Source: Isoetes taiwanensis (taxonomy: Eukaryota > Streptophyta > Lycopodiopsida > Isoetales > Isoetaceae). Taken from it: 64,000 bases of DNA. The position numbers and the translations under genes are program-made. The notes below the pieces were generated by a model. It did not search any database. It was not told the origin of the DNA and saw only the letters and a list, made by a program, of their open reading frames with translations. This document shows, piece after piece, positions 15,001 to 26,799 of the stretch. The stretch's first letter is position 1, and every line of letters begins with the position of its first letter. The stretch spans positions 21,216,487 to 21,280,486 of the forward strand of contig JAJEKV010000008.1 in NCBI GenBank assembly GCA_021234155.1, in the 5' to 3' direction.

Positions 15001-16934
15001 GTGTTTTGACAATAAGTGAGCAGAGAAGAGATGTTTGGTTTCTGAAGAAAGGCCCGCTTACATGTTATCATTGCAGGCATTACAGAGTCATGTTCATCAG
15101 GAAACTTCAAAGCCGCTTCACGCATGTTACCTGAGCAGCGCTCCACCCTCTTTCCCGAAGAATATTTGACATTGGCAGCACCAGAGATCGATCTAGTTTC
15201 ACCGCTTTGAACACACCGGACTTGCCTCATCAGCACAACAGGCTCACGCCCCCTCAGCCTCTCCCCATTCTACGGATTTGACCAGCTGCCCAACAGGCGA
15301 ACCACTTGGCGGCCACCTGAAGAGATCATCAGCACAGCGGCTGACACGCATCTTCTGGCAGTTCACCCCGAGACGTTGCCCACGCCTGGCCTCATCATCC
15401 ATCAGTCCTGTTGATTCGGCAACGGCTGCACGTTTCAGTGATCAATGTTCACTGCGCGAGTTTCACCATTCATCCCAGTTCAGCCACTGTTCACGCCGAA
15501 CAACAAGGCAGGTCTCACGACAGTGACCATACAACAGGAAGATTGTTCCATTCCTTTTATCTCTCGAGTATCAGGCCGGACAGACCAGCCTGTCAGCCTG
15601 GGTAAATCGCATCACGTGCTTTCGGGTCAGCACAGAGCAACACATCATTCCCGACATTTCACGTCACCACAAGTTTCGCACGTTTTCACCCATTCCAGGT
15701 CAACTGCTGGCGAGATTTTGTTCCAACCCAGAATATTCACGGTCTCAACATCATTCTCCACCAGCACAAAATCGACGCCGTCAAACACGGCATTCAACTC
15801 CATCATCGTCAAATATCGATTACCCGCACAGCGTCGTTACAACAGGCAACTGTCTCGAGACGATCAGATTGAGACGCCATGCCGTCGTCCGGGAGCGAAT
15901 TGATATTGCTCGAATCGCGGTCGCCCGGCATTACGAACGCCGCAGTTCGCTGTTTGCCTTCGCGCCGGAACAGCAGAGTTGGTGACTCATTGTAACACAG
16001 CGATCGGCATTTCAACCCGATTTCACGCCATCGCCTCAGTTCACAGATGGTTTGTCGATCCAACACATCATCTCGAAAACGCATTTGCAGCACCGTTTTC
16101 CAACGAGCGACCACCACGCCGGCTGAGCCAGCAGTGACCCGAGTGACGCCGGACGGGAAGGACACTTCACCATGATCGTCAGCCGTCAGGCAAGAACGAG
16201 GCATCCGGAGCAACCGTCCGGCCTGCCGGGATTGGCGCAGCAGAACAGCCCGTTCACATTGCTCCTCAGCCTGTCAGCATCTCGCGATTTACAACAAACT
16301 GTAACGGAACACAGGCCGCACATACACACTTGCAACGAGACATTCCCAGCGCAACATGCCAGTGACCGCGCACCTGGCTAACACCGCCCATACTAAACCT
16401 TTACGACCACACGCCCATCAGCACCACCATTACTGTAATCCGCTATAGCGATCGTTCTATTTTTTAAGAGCTAACCGAAAGATATCGAGTGGTCAGTATT
16501 CAACCATGCCGGTCGCCGCAAACGAAAGAAAATGACGCTACTTTTCGACCATTTCAGCGCATAAAGTCGCGCGCAAGAAAGCGTACAAGACCAGAGCACA
16601 TCCCTTTCCACTTTGTGCGAGCGAACGATGCTCGTCAGCGCAGACGTGGGTTCTGCATCATCGGCGACGATGTCACGACCGAGGTCAACCTCATGCAGGT
16701 TAACTCGACGGGCCTGCACCTCGTTTCAAAAAATTTATATTTCAGGTTAACAGCGGAGCAGGTCCACCAGCATATAGCAACCAGCACACCGAATCAGCCG
16801 ACTGGCCGTGTTGTCCGTGATGTCCACCAGACCCCATGACACCAGACCAGATCAAGATGGAAAAAATCCCGTTACACACTTGCCAAGCAACGCACATAGA
16901 GTGATAACCCAAACCACACACGCCACCAGCGTCC
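1..16934 (-). repeat. Degraded inverted copy (left arm of a giant palindrome)
   Basis: Read in reverse complement, this stretch aligns collinearly with 16,935-38,350. Anchor pairs I matched by eye: 1-66 with about 38,281-38,345; 2,050-2,310 with 35,460-35,760; 2,510-2,780 with 34,960-35,200; 4,056-4,131 with 33,119-33,200; 5,480-5,570 with about 31,330-31,440; 10,010-10,142 with 25,690-25,842; 10,917-10,990 with 24,600-24,700; 16,732-16,745 with 17,160-17,175; 16,859-16,909 with 16,959-17,022. The scale is constant: this arm is about 0.79 times the length of the other. It is richer in G+C and CpG, and C clearly exceeds G on the strand given. The longest open frame (13,421-14,176) lies opposite intronic and exonic DNA of the MED25 relic. 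I infer a poorly base-called fold-back arm, so no genes are annotated here. Confidence 0.93.
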
Positions 16935-16958
16935 AAACCCAAGGCCCTGTATGTGCTC
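16910..16958. other. Axis of the palindrome
   Basis: Bases 16,888-16,909 and 16,959-16,980 are the innermost inverted match I can align; both carry an ATAACC/TTATCC and CGCA-type core. That leaves a spacer of at most about 50 bases centred near 16,934. The base composition changes abruptly here. An almost spacer-free axis is typical of fold-back reads and also of true hairpin inversions. Confidence 0.8.
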
Positions 16959-16989
16959 TGATTATCCCCATAACGCATTACTTTAACCA

Positions 16990-19900
16990 AGTGTATATGC
17001 TTATGAGTTTTTTTCCATACCCCTCAATCCTAATTCTGATTTCTATCATAAATTCTGTGAATAGAATATAGACAGATGCACAACTACAAAAAGAAAATCC
17101 AACTGATTCAGTTAATGTGCCGATTTTGCTACTTCTATACTTTGTTAGATTTTCCACCTATACAAATATAAATTTTAAAACAGGCAAATTTCTATACCAT
17201 TAAGTTAATTCATATACACAGTTGTTAAGCTCAGTCAAGGACTTATCATCCACTTCATGTGCACAAATTAAAACTCACGTCTGCACTGCAAACATCTGCT
17301 TCACTTTAAAAAATTAGAAAAGGATGTATACCAGATTGACAAAATTTGAGCTCAAGAGACCGAAAGCCTTTGCTTGAACCTCTCTTAACACACTTTCTGC
17401 TACTTGACTATACTGTTTCTAGAATAACTAGAAAAGTAGCATCCATTTTCTTTTGTTTGCAAACACTGCAAATTTGGGTATTTAAGTAGCATCTAATTTG
17501 GAATACTGACCACCTGTGCATCTTTTGGTTAGTGTTTTCAAGCCAAAGATGATCACTTTCTAGATTGCAAGCTAGTAATTTGAAGTGCTGTCTATGGCCT
17601 ATTCATAGCATGTCTTATTACTAGTCATAAAAGTTTAAGCTATATTTGAGAATGTGCCAAATTAAAAATACTCTGTCCCTAATGTACACTAAGTCTCTAA
17701 TACTCTCATTTTAAATATGTCCTGTATAATGCAGCCTACTTTATAACAAGTATTCTATCTGGTTTTGATGACTAGAATCTGCACCAAAAGTGCAGCAAGG
17801 AACACCGAAATAATATGAGTTAAACTATTCTGCTGCACCAGAAATCCAGCAAACCATGGACAAGTTACACCCAAGATACCTGTTCTTACACCCCTGGCAG
17901 CCTATTGATCATAATTAGAAGTGTCCTTCCCATCCATGTCCCTTTTCAGGTCTCCTGCTAGCGCCTCAAGCCAGCATTGGTAAAGATTCGTCATTTAGAA
18001 AAACAATGCTACCAAATGCATTTTCGATGAATATCTTATTTAACGCTAACAAACCATCTGTAGACTGGAGAGCGATGAAGTGGAATAAGGTTGTACAGAG
18101 AATGCTGATCATGTGATTTGCAATAAATTGAGTCTGGCTCTGCTTGTTACATCACAAAAGGAAAATAAACAGCAATTTTGCAGCATTTCATGAAGACAGG
18201 ACCAGAAATGCGTGGTACTGTATATCTACTATCTCAAATTGCTGCAAGATGCAGCACTAGGCTGTACCACACTTCAATTCCCACTCCCCAGACAATAACA
18301 TAGCATCTCCAAATCTGTTATCCAAAGAACTAGTTACTCATTAAATAGCTGCACCCTTATCAGAGTAACCATCAATGTACAAACAGTAATGCAAATTGAA
18401 TACCATTATTTTGTACTAGCATCAATTTTGTACTAGAGGTGGTGTCTTGTTAAGGCTTACATAGACCTTCCATGATCACGCTTAACAAACTCTCCCCAGC
18501 CTAGTCTGGCCTGGGTTCGTGATATTTAAACATGCAAAGCTTATGCAAGCCTTGGCATGAAAATAACCGAATTATTGGTCATATTTACTGCACCCATGCT
18601 TGATAAAAAGCTACATACAATGCAATGCACTCCAAGCTGGCCAAACAAAGGTCTATCCAGCCCCACAAGTACTCAGAGATGTACAGACAATGCTCGGTAC
18701 TGTTTCCATGAGGGCTACTGTGTAGACTCACCTATTGATATGGCATGTAAGAACAATTCCAGCTGACTTAGGATGAATGAATTCAAAAGAACTTCCTTTG
18801 GTAAGACATTGTCTACTAAAGAAAAACATGCCTTCTGCAGGTCAAACCTAGAGACTGATAATAGATGCGTATTATGAAAACCAAATGTGGTACATCTTCG
18901 AATTTGAACTATACCAGAAGATGGCTATCCCTTGCTTGCAGACTGACATGTACACACCCCCATACTGACCACAACAGTATGATCTCTTCCAAATTAGCCA
19001 CTAAGTGGATCACCTGTTGAACATCTGGAGGCATCCAAACCATCATAGAATAGGAGAAACTGAAGGGCGTGGAGCATATTCAATATTGATAGAAACAAAG
19101 TCCATTGAATTTGCAGATACTTTCATGTTCAAGGCTGGTAGAGCTAGATCAGTCTCTGGTTACTGCCAATGTCAAATATTCTTCAGGAAAGAGGAGGAAG
19201 CATAGCGTTCAAAAATAGCATGTTAGCATGCGTGGAAGAAGAACTCAGAGTTTTCCTGAAATTAAGACACTGATCTGTGGCCGCCCTTTGTTTACTACAA
19301 TGATAACATGTAAGCTGAGATTTGTCTTTCTTAGAACTCTAGGCTTATCCCTCTTCCTTCCTGGGCCTTTATTGTCAAAAACACCCATACTAAGTTTCTT
19401 TGAAGAAGACTTTCAGCAGTCTAATAAACTCAGGAGGTTAGTTGGTCCTTAATGAGGTACAGGAATGATCTTTGTTCGAGAAGGACTGATTACAATAGAA
19501 AGACTCAGCAAACCCAATTACAGTTGGCTCTGTATGCTTAGGCAAGATAGGCCTGAAACCCAGAGCAGGATTCTAATCTTAATTGCTCCATCTGTTCCAA
19601 GATAAGACTGTCTGGCTAATCCAGTGACAGTGCAGGACTTCTTTGAAGCTATTGCACCTCAATCCGCTTAAGCTCAGGACCCATAAAATGATCAAGATCC
19701 TTCTCATCTTCACAGGTTTCTGCCTGCACTCCTCTCCCTTTTGGGACAAACTTCAGATCAATTCAGACCAAGATAAATCTCAAAAAATCGCCATATAGCA
19801 GGATTTTCCAAAGGATCAATGATCAATCAAATTAGAAAGTCAAGAAGAATTCATCCTGCACGAGATCAAACTTATAATCCGTTTCTTTAGAATGAACCCA

Positions 19901-20650
19901 AAAAACAAGTATTTATGAAGATTAACTCAAATTTGACCAAGATGTATCTATCTTGTTAACAACCTCCAATCAACAGCATGTTCTACTAAATTCATGAAAC
20001 CTCTACCAATTCTAGCCAGGAAATAGTTCACGGAAGCTGAAACAAATCCGCTCCAGATTTCAAAAGCATCACAGTCTTCCTGAAAAAAATGTCACAGGCA
20101 GGCGGATCTTCCTCCATATAATTACTATGATGAGGCTCTATGATATTGTTGAGGATTAATCATAGAATGATCTGTGAGGCAATTAACAATAGATCTATTG
20201 ATTCATGTGACTTATATAGTCATATGTGATGATGTGGCACTAATATGATGACGCTGGTATCAGTAGCATTATGTGACACATGTCAATATATTATTCATTG
20301 TAGAGTTAGAGGTAATGTTTCTCTAACAATTCAGTTCTCAAATGACTTTCAAAAGAAAAGTCTGCCATTCCAATTAAAACTATAACAACTACAGAAAAAG
20401 TTGGGTAAACCACTTTAAATCTTTCATGCATGCATACCCTGTGCTTGTTTCTTGGCTGCAGACATTAGTCCCCAAATATTTTTATTCTTTCTTTTACCCA
20501 TCAAGGTCAATGCTGGGATATAGCTTAGATATAGCAGTTTGTGCGTAACGCTAACCTCCTGAAGCAGACACTGTCTCTGCAGACAGTTGGCCCATAGCTA
20601 GGTCTTTAAACAAATGCCTCAACCTCTGAAGGGGGGGAAGGGACAGGAAC
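16990..20650. other. No gene seen
   Basis: AT-rich sequence with only short, non-conserved open frames. A stretch near 19,640-19,780 on the minus strand reads briefly as acidic, exon-like peptide, but I could not name it or find clean borders. It lies downstream of the MED25 relic on the same strand and could hold unrecognised later exons or introns of that gene. Confidence 0.5.
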
Positions 20651-20659
20651 GGTCAAATA

Positions 20660-23162
20660 GGACAAACTAGAACTTTCTATACATCCCCATTATATAGTGC
20701 TTTGAGGATGAAGCTGCCTTGGAGACAGGACTGACAATGATACGCAATTTGCAAAAACAAATATCACCAACCAGCATGATAAGCCTAATAATTTGATAAC
20801 TAACTTGTATGCACCCGCCGTCATTCTGGTACCGAGAAAAGATGTACGCCAGCTTCTGCATCAGCAAGACACTATCCGATGGAACTCAATTTGCTGCGAA
20901 CCTGCAAATAGATTTGGCACGGGAGTAGGTAGCTTGTGGGGATCTGAAGCTGCAATCAGAAGGCAATGGTGGCTAAGCTCCATGTCTCTGTATGCTAGAT
21001 TAAGTGGATAATGATGGACCATACATCTGGAAATAAGAACCAGGAAAGAGTTACAGTGAAAGCTGGAACAGACACACTCAAAATTCTACCAAATACTCCA
21101 TATTGTTTAAGTCTGCGGGTGGATCTTGACTTGAAGAAACACAGCATAAAAGCCTTCACCACTGCATATGAAAAATTCTGTTCATTATAACTCAAACTAG
21201 TTCTTGGTAAGGTCCAGTTCAGGGGATGTGACTGAAATAATAGTATGTTTGCCAGGTCTAAATTTGTTTGTGTGTGAAAGCAGATGCAATGATTATATGG
21301 AGTGCCAAACCATATTCCCCTACTCAAACTGAACAATATGACTACCTATATTATCCTCCACTGATTGTAATATCGTATAAGCTTCCTACCAGCAGACAGA
21401 TATAAATAGATGAAATTTCTACATCTGAAGGGAATTATTAGTCAGAAGAACGTGAAGGATATTTAGGAAGCAACAAGAATGCACTAGCATATAATCCAAA
21501 AATAGTGACTAAGTTAGGTTGAATATGGTAAATGACAACAGTTTAGTATCCTTGTTACCTATTAATACCACGAGACTTACCATGAGCACCTGTGTTAGAC
21601 CCTCTGCAATTGCAACTTCCCCAAAGCCCCCACTCCACAAATTCAATATAGCAGAAAGCCATTGAAGAAAGGGGTGTCCAAGTTCGGGAGAACCAGCCAC
21701 CCTTTGAAGCAAGTAATCTACATCATATACCTATTATTAGATAAAAGTTTCTACTTTGTGAGCTCAGAATAGATCAAGCAGTTAAAGTTACATTCTCTTC
21801 GCATTAAATAAACTATTGAATTTTCCATATATTAAGAAAAAAGCGGAACTTAGATGTTTTAGACTGGAGAGTGGCAATCACAAAAAATAGACTCATTTAC
21901 GTGTGTAACATTGACTAGCTAAAAGAGAGACAGCATCCGAGAAGAAAAACTCAAAAATAGAGAGTTGAAAAGAAGTTTTACCACTATGCCCATGACTATA
22001 AAATACAACTAGTGAGACATCTCCTGTGGCTACAGGCCTGAAATCAACAGTAAGTAATTATCAAATCATTTCAATAACAGTTGTGAGACAAATGATAAGC
22101 CCTTAAGCCAATTATGCTAAGCATCTGACAAAACAGTTCACAAATTGAAAAGCAGATAATTGAAGTTTATCATTTTGAATAGTGTCATTAGATACAGCGA
22201 GGTCATGAGTCGGCAAGAGTAACCAGATGCATGGCTCATAGTTTTTGCATCGCCCTTATGATTTTGCAGGTACCTATGTGTTCAGAACGATGATAAATGC
22301 ATTTTAACCAGCGATATGAAAAAATGTCATCCTTGATGGTGAATTCCAAGTTTTCACACTGCAGCTTCAGTTTAGTAGTAGATAATCAAAAGCTTATCTT
22401 TCCTCTAGGGTGAAAACACAAGGAATATCAAACCTAAAAAGCTCGGTTTGCTAGAACAAATTCATATTATAGAACTTCAAAACAATGTATATCACCAATG
22501 GCAAGACAGATGCGGACTAAGAAAAGCCAGGACGAAACTGCATTCACCCAGAGGTAGATGAGCCAATTGAGACTTTAGTTAGATGTCCTGTTGAGTTGAT
22601 GGAAGACTCTATTGTTTACAATTGTCTGAAGTCTCCTTCAAAAGCCTTGGACATAGTTAATGTCTTTATTTTCCTCATTGGAAATGTAGTCTTAACATTA
22701 CCGCTTCATTACTCAAGTACCAGTAAAATATAAAACATACCGCCTCGTTGGATCAGCAGCACAGAATGCCCTAAATGAACACACACAACTACAGAATCAC
22801 CATCATAATAAAACCAATGATTAAAAAGTTTTAGTTTACGTGCTCTGATTATCTTCTCAACATACTCAGACTTCAGGAGTGCCATGATACTCCAGCAGCA
22901 GTACCTCCACAGCCACACCAGACTTTTTGCTGCTGTTGAATCTGTAATTGTTGTTACATGCTGCTGCTGCTGAGGTGGGGTTTGTTGCTGAGTTTGCTGA
23001 GAAGCTGAAGCCTGCTGTTGAGATTGGGTGGCTGGGTTTGAGATTGAGATTGAAGCTGAGACTGTTGAGGAAGCTGTGATTGAGGCTAAGTTGAATTTGT
23101 TGTTGTTGAATTTGCTGCAGTTGGGGCTGCTGGAGGTTGCTAATTCTGTTATTAGTTGCCAT
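20660..23162 (-). pseudogene. MED25: MED25-like Mediator subunit, VWA-domain exons, broken
   Basis: MED25 is a Mediator subunit whose N-terminal von Willebrand A domain tethers it to the complex; in plants it links activators to RNA polymerase II. Exon 1 (23,162-22,840) starts with a Gln/Asn-rich head and then reads VAVE, GTAA and SEYVEKIIRA in three different frames, matching the family's VAVEGTAALGPYW...YLEKIIRAF. Exon 2 (22,037-21,982) gives DVSLVVFYSHGHS. Exon 3 (21,730-21,581), clean and in frame with AG and GT borders, gives HPFLQWLSAILNLWSGGFGE followed by VAIAEGLTQVLM. Exon 4 (from 20,987) gives HHCLLIAASDPHKLPTPV and LADAEAG. Further left, SVLSPRQLHP and KALYN echo the next family block in shifted frames. 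The C-terminal activator-interaction domain was not found. The frame breaks could be decay or uncorrected indels. The family assignment rests on block order across at least five motifs. Confidence 0.82.
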
Positions 23163-24559
23163 TAAGAACCCAGGCCAAAGTATTCCTAGATTACTTGTCT
23201 CATATGTGTTTGCAATGTAGTGTAAGAACTTCTACCATCGCACTGTGGATTTGCCCTATTTCTTGTATCTAAAGATGTCCCTGTTTTTCTTGGTCAAATG
23301 TCCCCACCTTAAAGTGTAGAAATGATCTGCACAACACCTCCTCCTTTCTATTTTTGTTTTTGCAAAATCTGTTCTTCGATCCTCTAATTTCTAAAAGAAG
23401 TTCGATTGTTTTTTTTCTGCCTATTGACCAAATAGCATCTGATTTATAATTCTCCCACATGAAATACATTCATCACTTGCACCTTTGAATATTATCAACC
23501 ACAAGCTACAGCATCTGGAACTAGCAAAGGTCTTGAACTGATTGTAAAAAGCTCACTGGTCAAAGTAAGATTGTGCAGTGAATCTTACCATCTTAGGTCC
23601 TTTTTCCATACATAGATGTCTTAAATTTAATTCAATATGATTGGGCCAAATAAGACATTATATAAACCGACATGCTGTTAAACATAAGCAATCGAGAAGA
23701 TCATATTGTCACAACTCAACAACAACGGGCTGCAAACTGAGACTACAAAACGTGGAAAAGGTGTATTCAACAAGGTAGGTAAGTTACCACTCATCTCCTC
23801 CCATAACCATTTGGTTAAATTTTTATTTTCAGGAAACCCTTCCATTTTTCTCATACCCTAAACCCTTCCATTTTTCTTATAAACCCCTAAGTGTTTTAGA
23901 TTTGGAGCCCGATAGCCCACCGAAAACAAAATCAAAGAGAATTTTGTCCACCTTTCATAAATATAGCTCATTCAATGCATTGCAAGTAAACTGACCGAGG
24001 GTTGAATTGTGGCTCCAAAATAGCAATGTCTAACTAAAAATGCCGCTAGTATCTCGGAGACACTGGAAAAAAATATATGTTAAGAGATTCTTGTGTTGTA
24101 ATACGCTTAAATTTTTATTTTCTTGCCGTAAACTGCTGTAAATTTTCTTCAGATGACCGCACTTAACACAAGTATGGATTTCTTTTAGGAGGAACCCCTA
24201 TTTTCAACCATGGTTGAATTATATATGCCCCCGCCCCCAACAACTAGACTATCCACCGCCCGACCCAGACATCCGCCCCGCGGAGAATCCGCCCTCTCGC
24301 TTCGCCGACATCTAATTTTAGATGCGATTCAATTTCATCTCGCAAAAAGCTCCAAATTGCTACATCTTTTCGAAGTAACAAATACTTGGGAGATGTAATT
24401 CCAAATTCAACTCTCTTTTCCATAGATCAAACCTTATAATTCTTCCTAAGCAATGTAGATAATAATAATACTTAATCAAATACCAAGAAACAAAATACTT
24501 TGATGGAATTTCTTACAGCTTAGAGGGAGGGGGGGTCATTCTGTCGTGGGTAAATAATT
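23163..24559. other. No gene seen; upstream of the MED25 relic
   Basis: This lies 5' of the MED25 relic, so any promoter of that gene would be here; I see no motif I would defend. The plus-strand frame at 24,210-24,398 opens with a proline/arginine-rich stretch in a short GC-richer patch (24,225-24,310) but has no recognisable domain. Confidence 0.45.
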
Positions 24560-24765
24560 TAGTTTAGTTTATCTCAGTTTTTTCGCGTATCGCAATCCTA
24601 TATTACAATCTAGAAGAGTTTCAGAAGAAATGTTGCTTATAATCGATTTTTGATTTTTGCATTCAAAAATTTGTTATTTGTTTTGGTAAGATACAAACTT
24701 TGCCTTGATAACGATTTCGAAGCAATCCCTTCCTCAAAAGTTGATAGTTTTAAGCCGTTCTAGGG
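24560..24765 (+). repeat. Dispersed direct repeat, copy A
   Basis: About 200 bp shared, in the same orientation, with 31,297-31,495. Shared blocks include CTAGAAGAGTTTC, AAATGTTGCTT, ATTCAAAAATTTGTTATTTG and GCAATCCCTTCCTC, separated by small indels. Both copies are mirrored in the left palindrome arm (10,917-10,990 and 5,480-5,570), as expected if that arm is an inverted copy. The family is unknown; no coding content. Confidence 0.8.
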
Positions 24766-24780
24766 GAAAACCTCGCTTAT

Positions 24781-26790
24781 GTGGTATGTGGGCATATTCA
24801 AGTATGCGCCGGCATATACTTTATATGCCGAGGATCAAGTAAAATCGGCCGCCGCTCAGAAATGGCTTCCGCTATCCAGCCCCATTACCATACAAACGCT
24901 ATCCCACGACTTGGCTATGGCTTCCAAGACCCTGATTCTTGCATTCCTTATTTCAGAAAAGCAGTGCTTTTGAAATACACATGTACCTCCCTAAAGATTA
25001 CAGCTTTTCGAGCTTTGAGCCTCATTTGTCGCTTTGTTAAATATGAAATGCTGAATGCATGCACCCTAAAACTAAGCAAAGGCCTTGTGTGGTCAATGCA
25101 TGATCAGATTTTAAATTTCCGTAAAAGCCTTGTTGACCTGTGGAGAACATTGGCTCCGCCATTGCCAAACAAATTTGCGGGTTTGATTAGAACTATGTTA
25201 CGTGTAGTTTCTCCATCTTCGCTGAAAATTCCACGACACTACCAAGTGTCCATCATTCTTTCAGAGGCTTCGAGAAGCTAACTATGCCTCTTATATTCAC
25301 GATGGTCGCATGCGGTGGAAATTGGGGCTAGCGAAATGATCACCGCCCTAGAAAGATTCTATGAAGTAGTCTTGCATTTATCTAAAATGTCATTTTCTCA
25401 TTTCGATACTAAAAAATTGTATACAATGAGCCCTTGATCCGAGAATTGGGAAGTCTGCTGTTCATTTTTAAAACCAAGAACAAATTTCACCATAGAATGA
25501 AGCCATGGAACTTCATGCAAGGTGAGACGACTTTTGCACTCATTGTTGCTTTCTTTCCAGCTTTGTTTTGCTAACTCTAATATAAACAGGGATGAATTGG
25601 ACCAAGATTCCAGATATTTACATTGTTGTTCCGAATTGGTGGTTTACCTCTTGAAGAGCCTCTTTTACTTAGACCGATATTTCCACCTTTTGCAAAACCA
25701 TTTGACGACTCAAACTTCATATCATTGTGGAAATGGGGTGAGAAGCTGCCTTTGCCTCTTAGCTTCAAGCACGCATAACACATGTATGGCAAACATCCCT
25801 TTCCTTGGTTCTTTTTCTTTTGTAAGTTCATAATTGATATTTTTATTTGCTTCATCATTTGTACCGATCTTCCTTCAATCCCTTTTCACTTGGTTCATTC
25901 AAGTAAAGGCACATGTCTGCAACAGACGCTTGACATCCCCGGAAACATGTACAGTCTTGGCTAATGCACAGGTAATGCAAAGCTTGGAGTTCAGCTATGC
26001 ATTCTAGCTATGTAGCCTGAGTTCAAAGTGATGGGCCCCTGCCATGGCGGGCTCGGGGCTTTGCACCTACAAAGATGGCAAGCATATTTCTTTCCCAAGA
26101 GTATATGAATAGTTTGATATGAGGGATATGAGTATTACTATACCAGAGCAAGCGAAGTGACCATACCGGAGAAGAGGATCTCCAAAGATTCTTTTCTTCC
26201 GCATGATGTCATTCTCAAATGACGTGTATGTGTCGTAAAACTGCATAGCTTATCAATATTGCTAGGGAAATAAATGTGCATAAATGATATTGCCATAGTA
26301 TTGGAATATCAGAAACACGGCTCAGCTTCTCCATGACATGTTGGCATCGATTTTTCCAAATGAAGAGTTAAATGCGATTCGGGCAAAAGCACCAATAGAT
26401 GAAATTATCCGCTAAGCATATGTTGATATATCCTTCTTTTTTTCTTATCTCAATCTATTGAAAGTTCTCCATGGCCAAGAGATGTTGCGTCAAGCTTTGA
26501 ACTCAGAGTCTGCTGCGTAAATTTGTTGAAGCCCTCATTCTACAAAGAATACTACATAATGCCACTATGGAAATGAAGGAACCATTTTTGTTAACTTGGT
26601 TCATGCTGCATCAAATTATTGAGTCATTCTTATTTCCATGTTGTCAGGTCAACCTTAGGTCTGTGATTTCTTTTTTACTCTTGGCTATGCAACAAAGCCG
26701 ACCGTGATTCCTCCACCTGCCTCAAATATTGTTTCAGAAAACAGGAATATCCGGAGACATGTACCACCAGGTAAGTTTTTGATGTTGCTT
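24781..26790 (+). pseudogene. Exon-like remains of an unidentified gene
   Basis: I cannot name this gene. Three stretches look like exons on the plus strand. The first, 24,781-25,281, is 166 codons open with no domain I recognise; its middle reads GYGFQDPDSCIPYFRKA. The second, about 25,670-25,795, reads PPFAKPFDDSNFISLWKWGE then KLPLPLSFKHA in one frame before a stop. The third, about 26,655-26,771, lies between an AG and a GTAAGT donor and reads FFTLGYATKPTVIPPPASNI. Spacing and order suit one split gene on this strand, but they may be unrelated fragments. The second block is also visible in mirrored form at 10,010-10,142. Confidence 0.35.
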
Positions 26791-26799
26791 TCAATGAAT

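Noticed and set aside
1-16934. Horizontally acquired bacterial or phage DNA, suggested by higher GC, CpG and bacterial-looking words
   Set aside because: The whole stretch aligns in reverse complement with plant sequence in the same window at constant scale, and it holds no long bacterial reading frames or operon structure.
1-16934. An organelle genome insert of about 17 kb with strand-asymmetric composition
   Set aside because: No rRNA, no complete tRNA and no recognisable organelle gene in any frame; the palindrome explains the length and the asymmetry.
22709-22918. Minus-strand 69-codon frame as a separate gene
   Set aside because: Its first part is MED25 exon 1 in another frame and the rest is intron past the GTAAAC donor.
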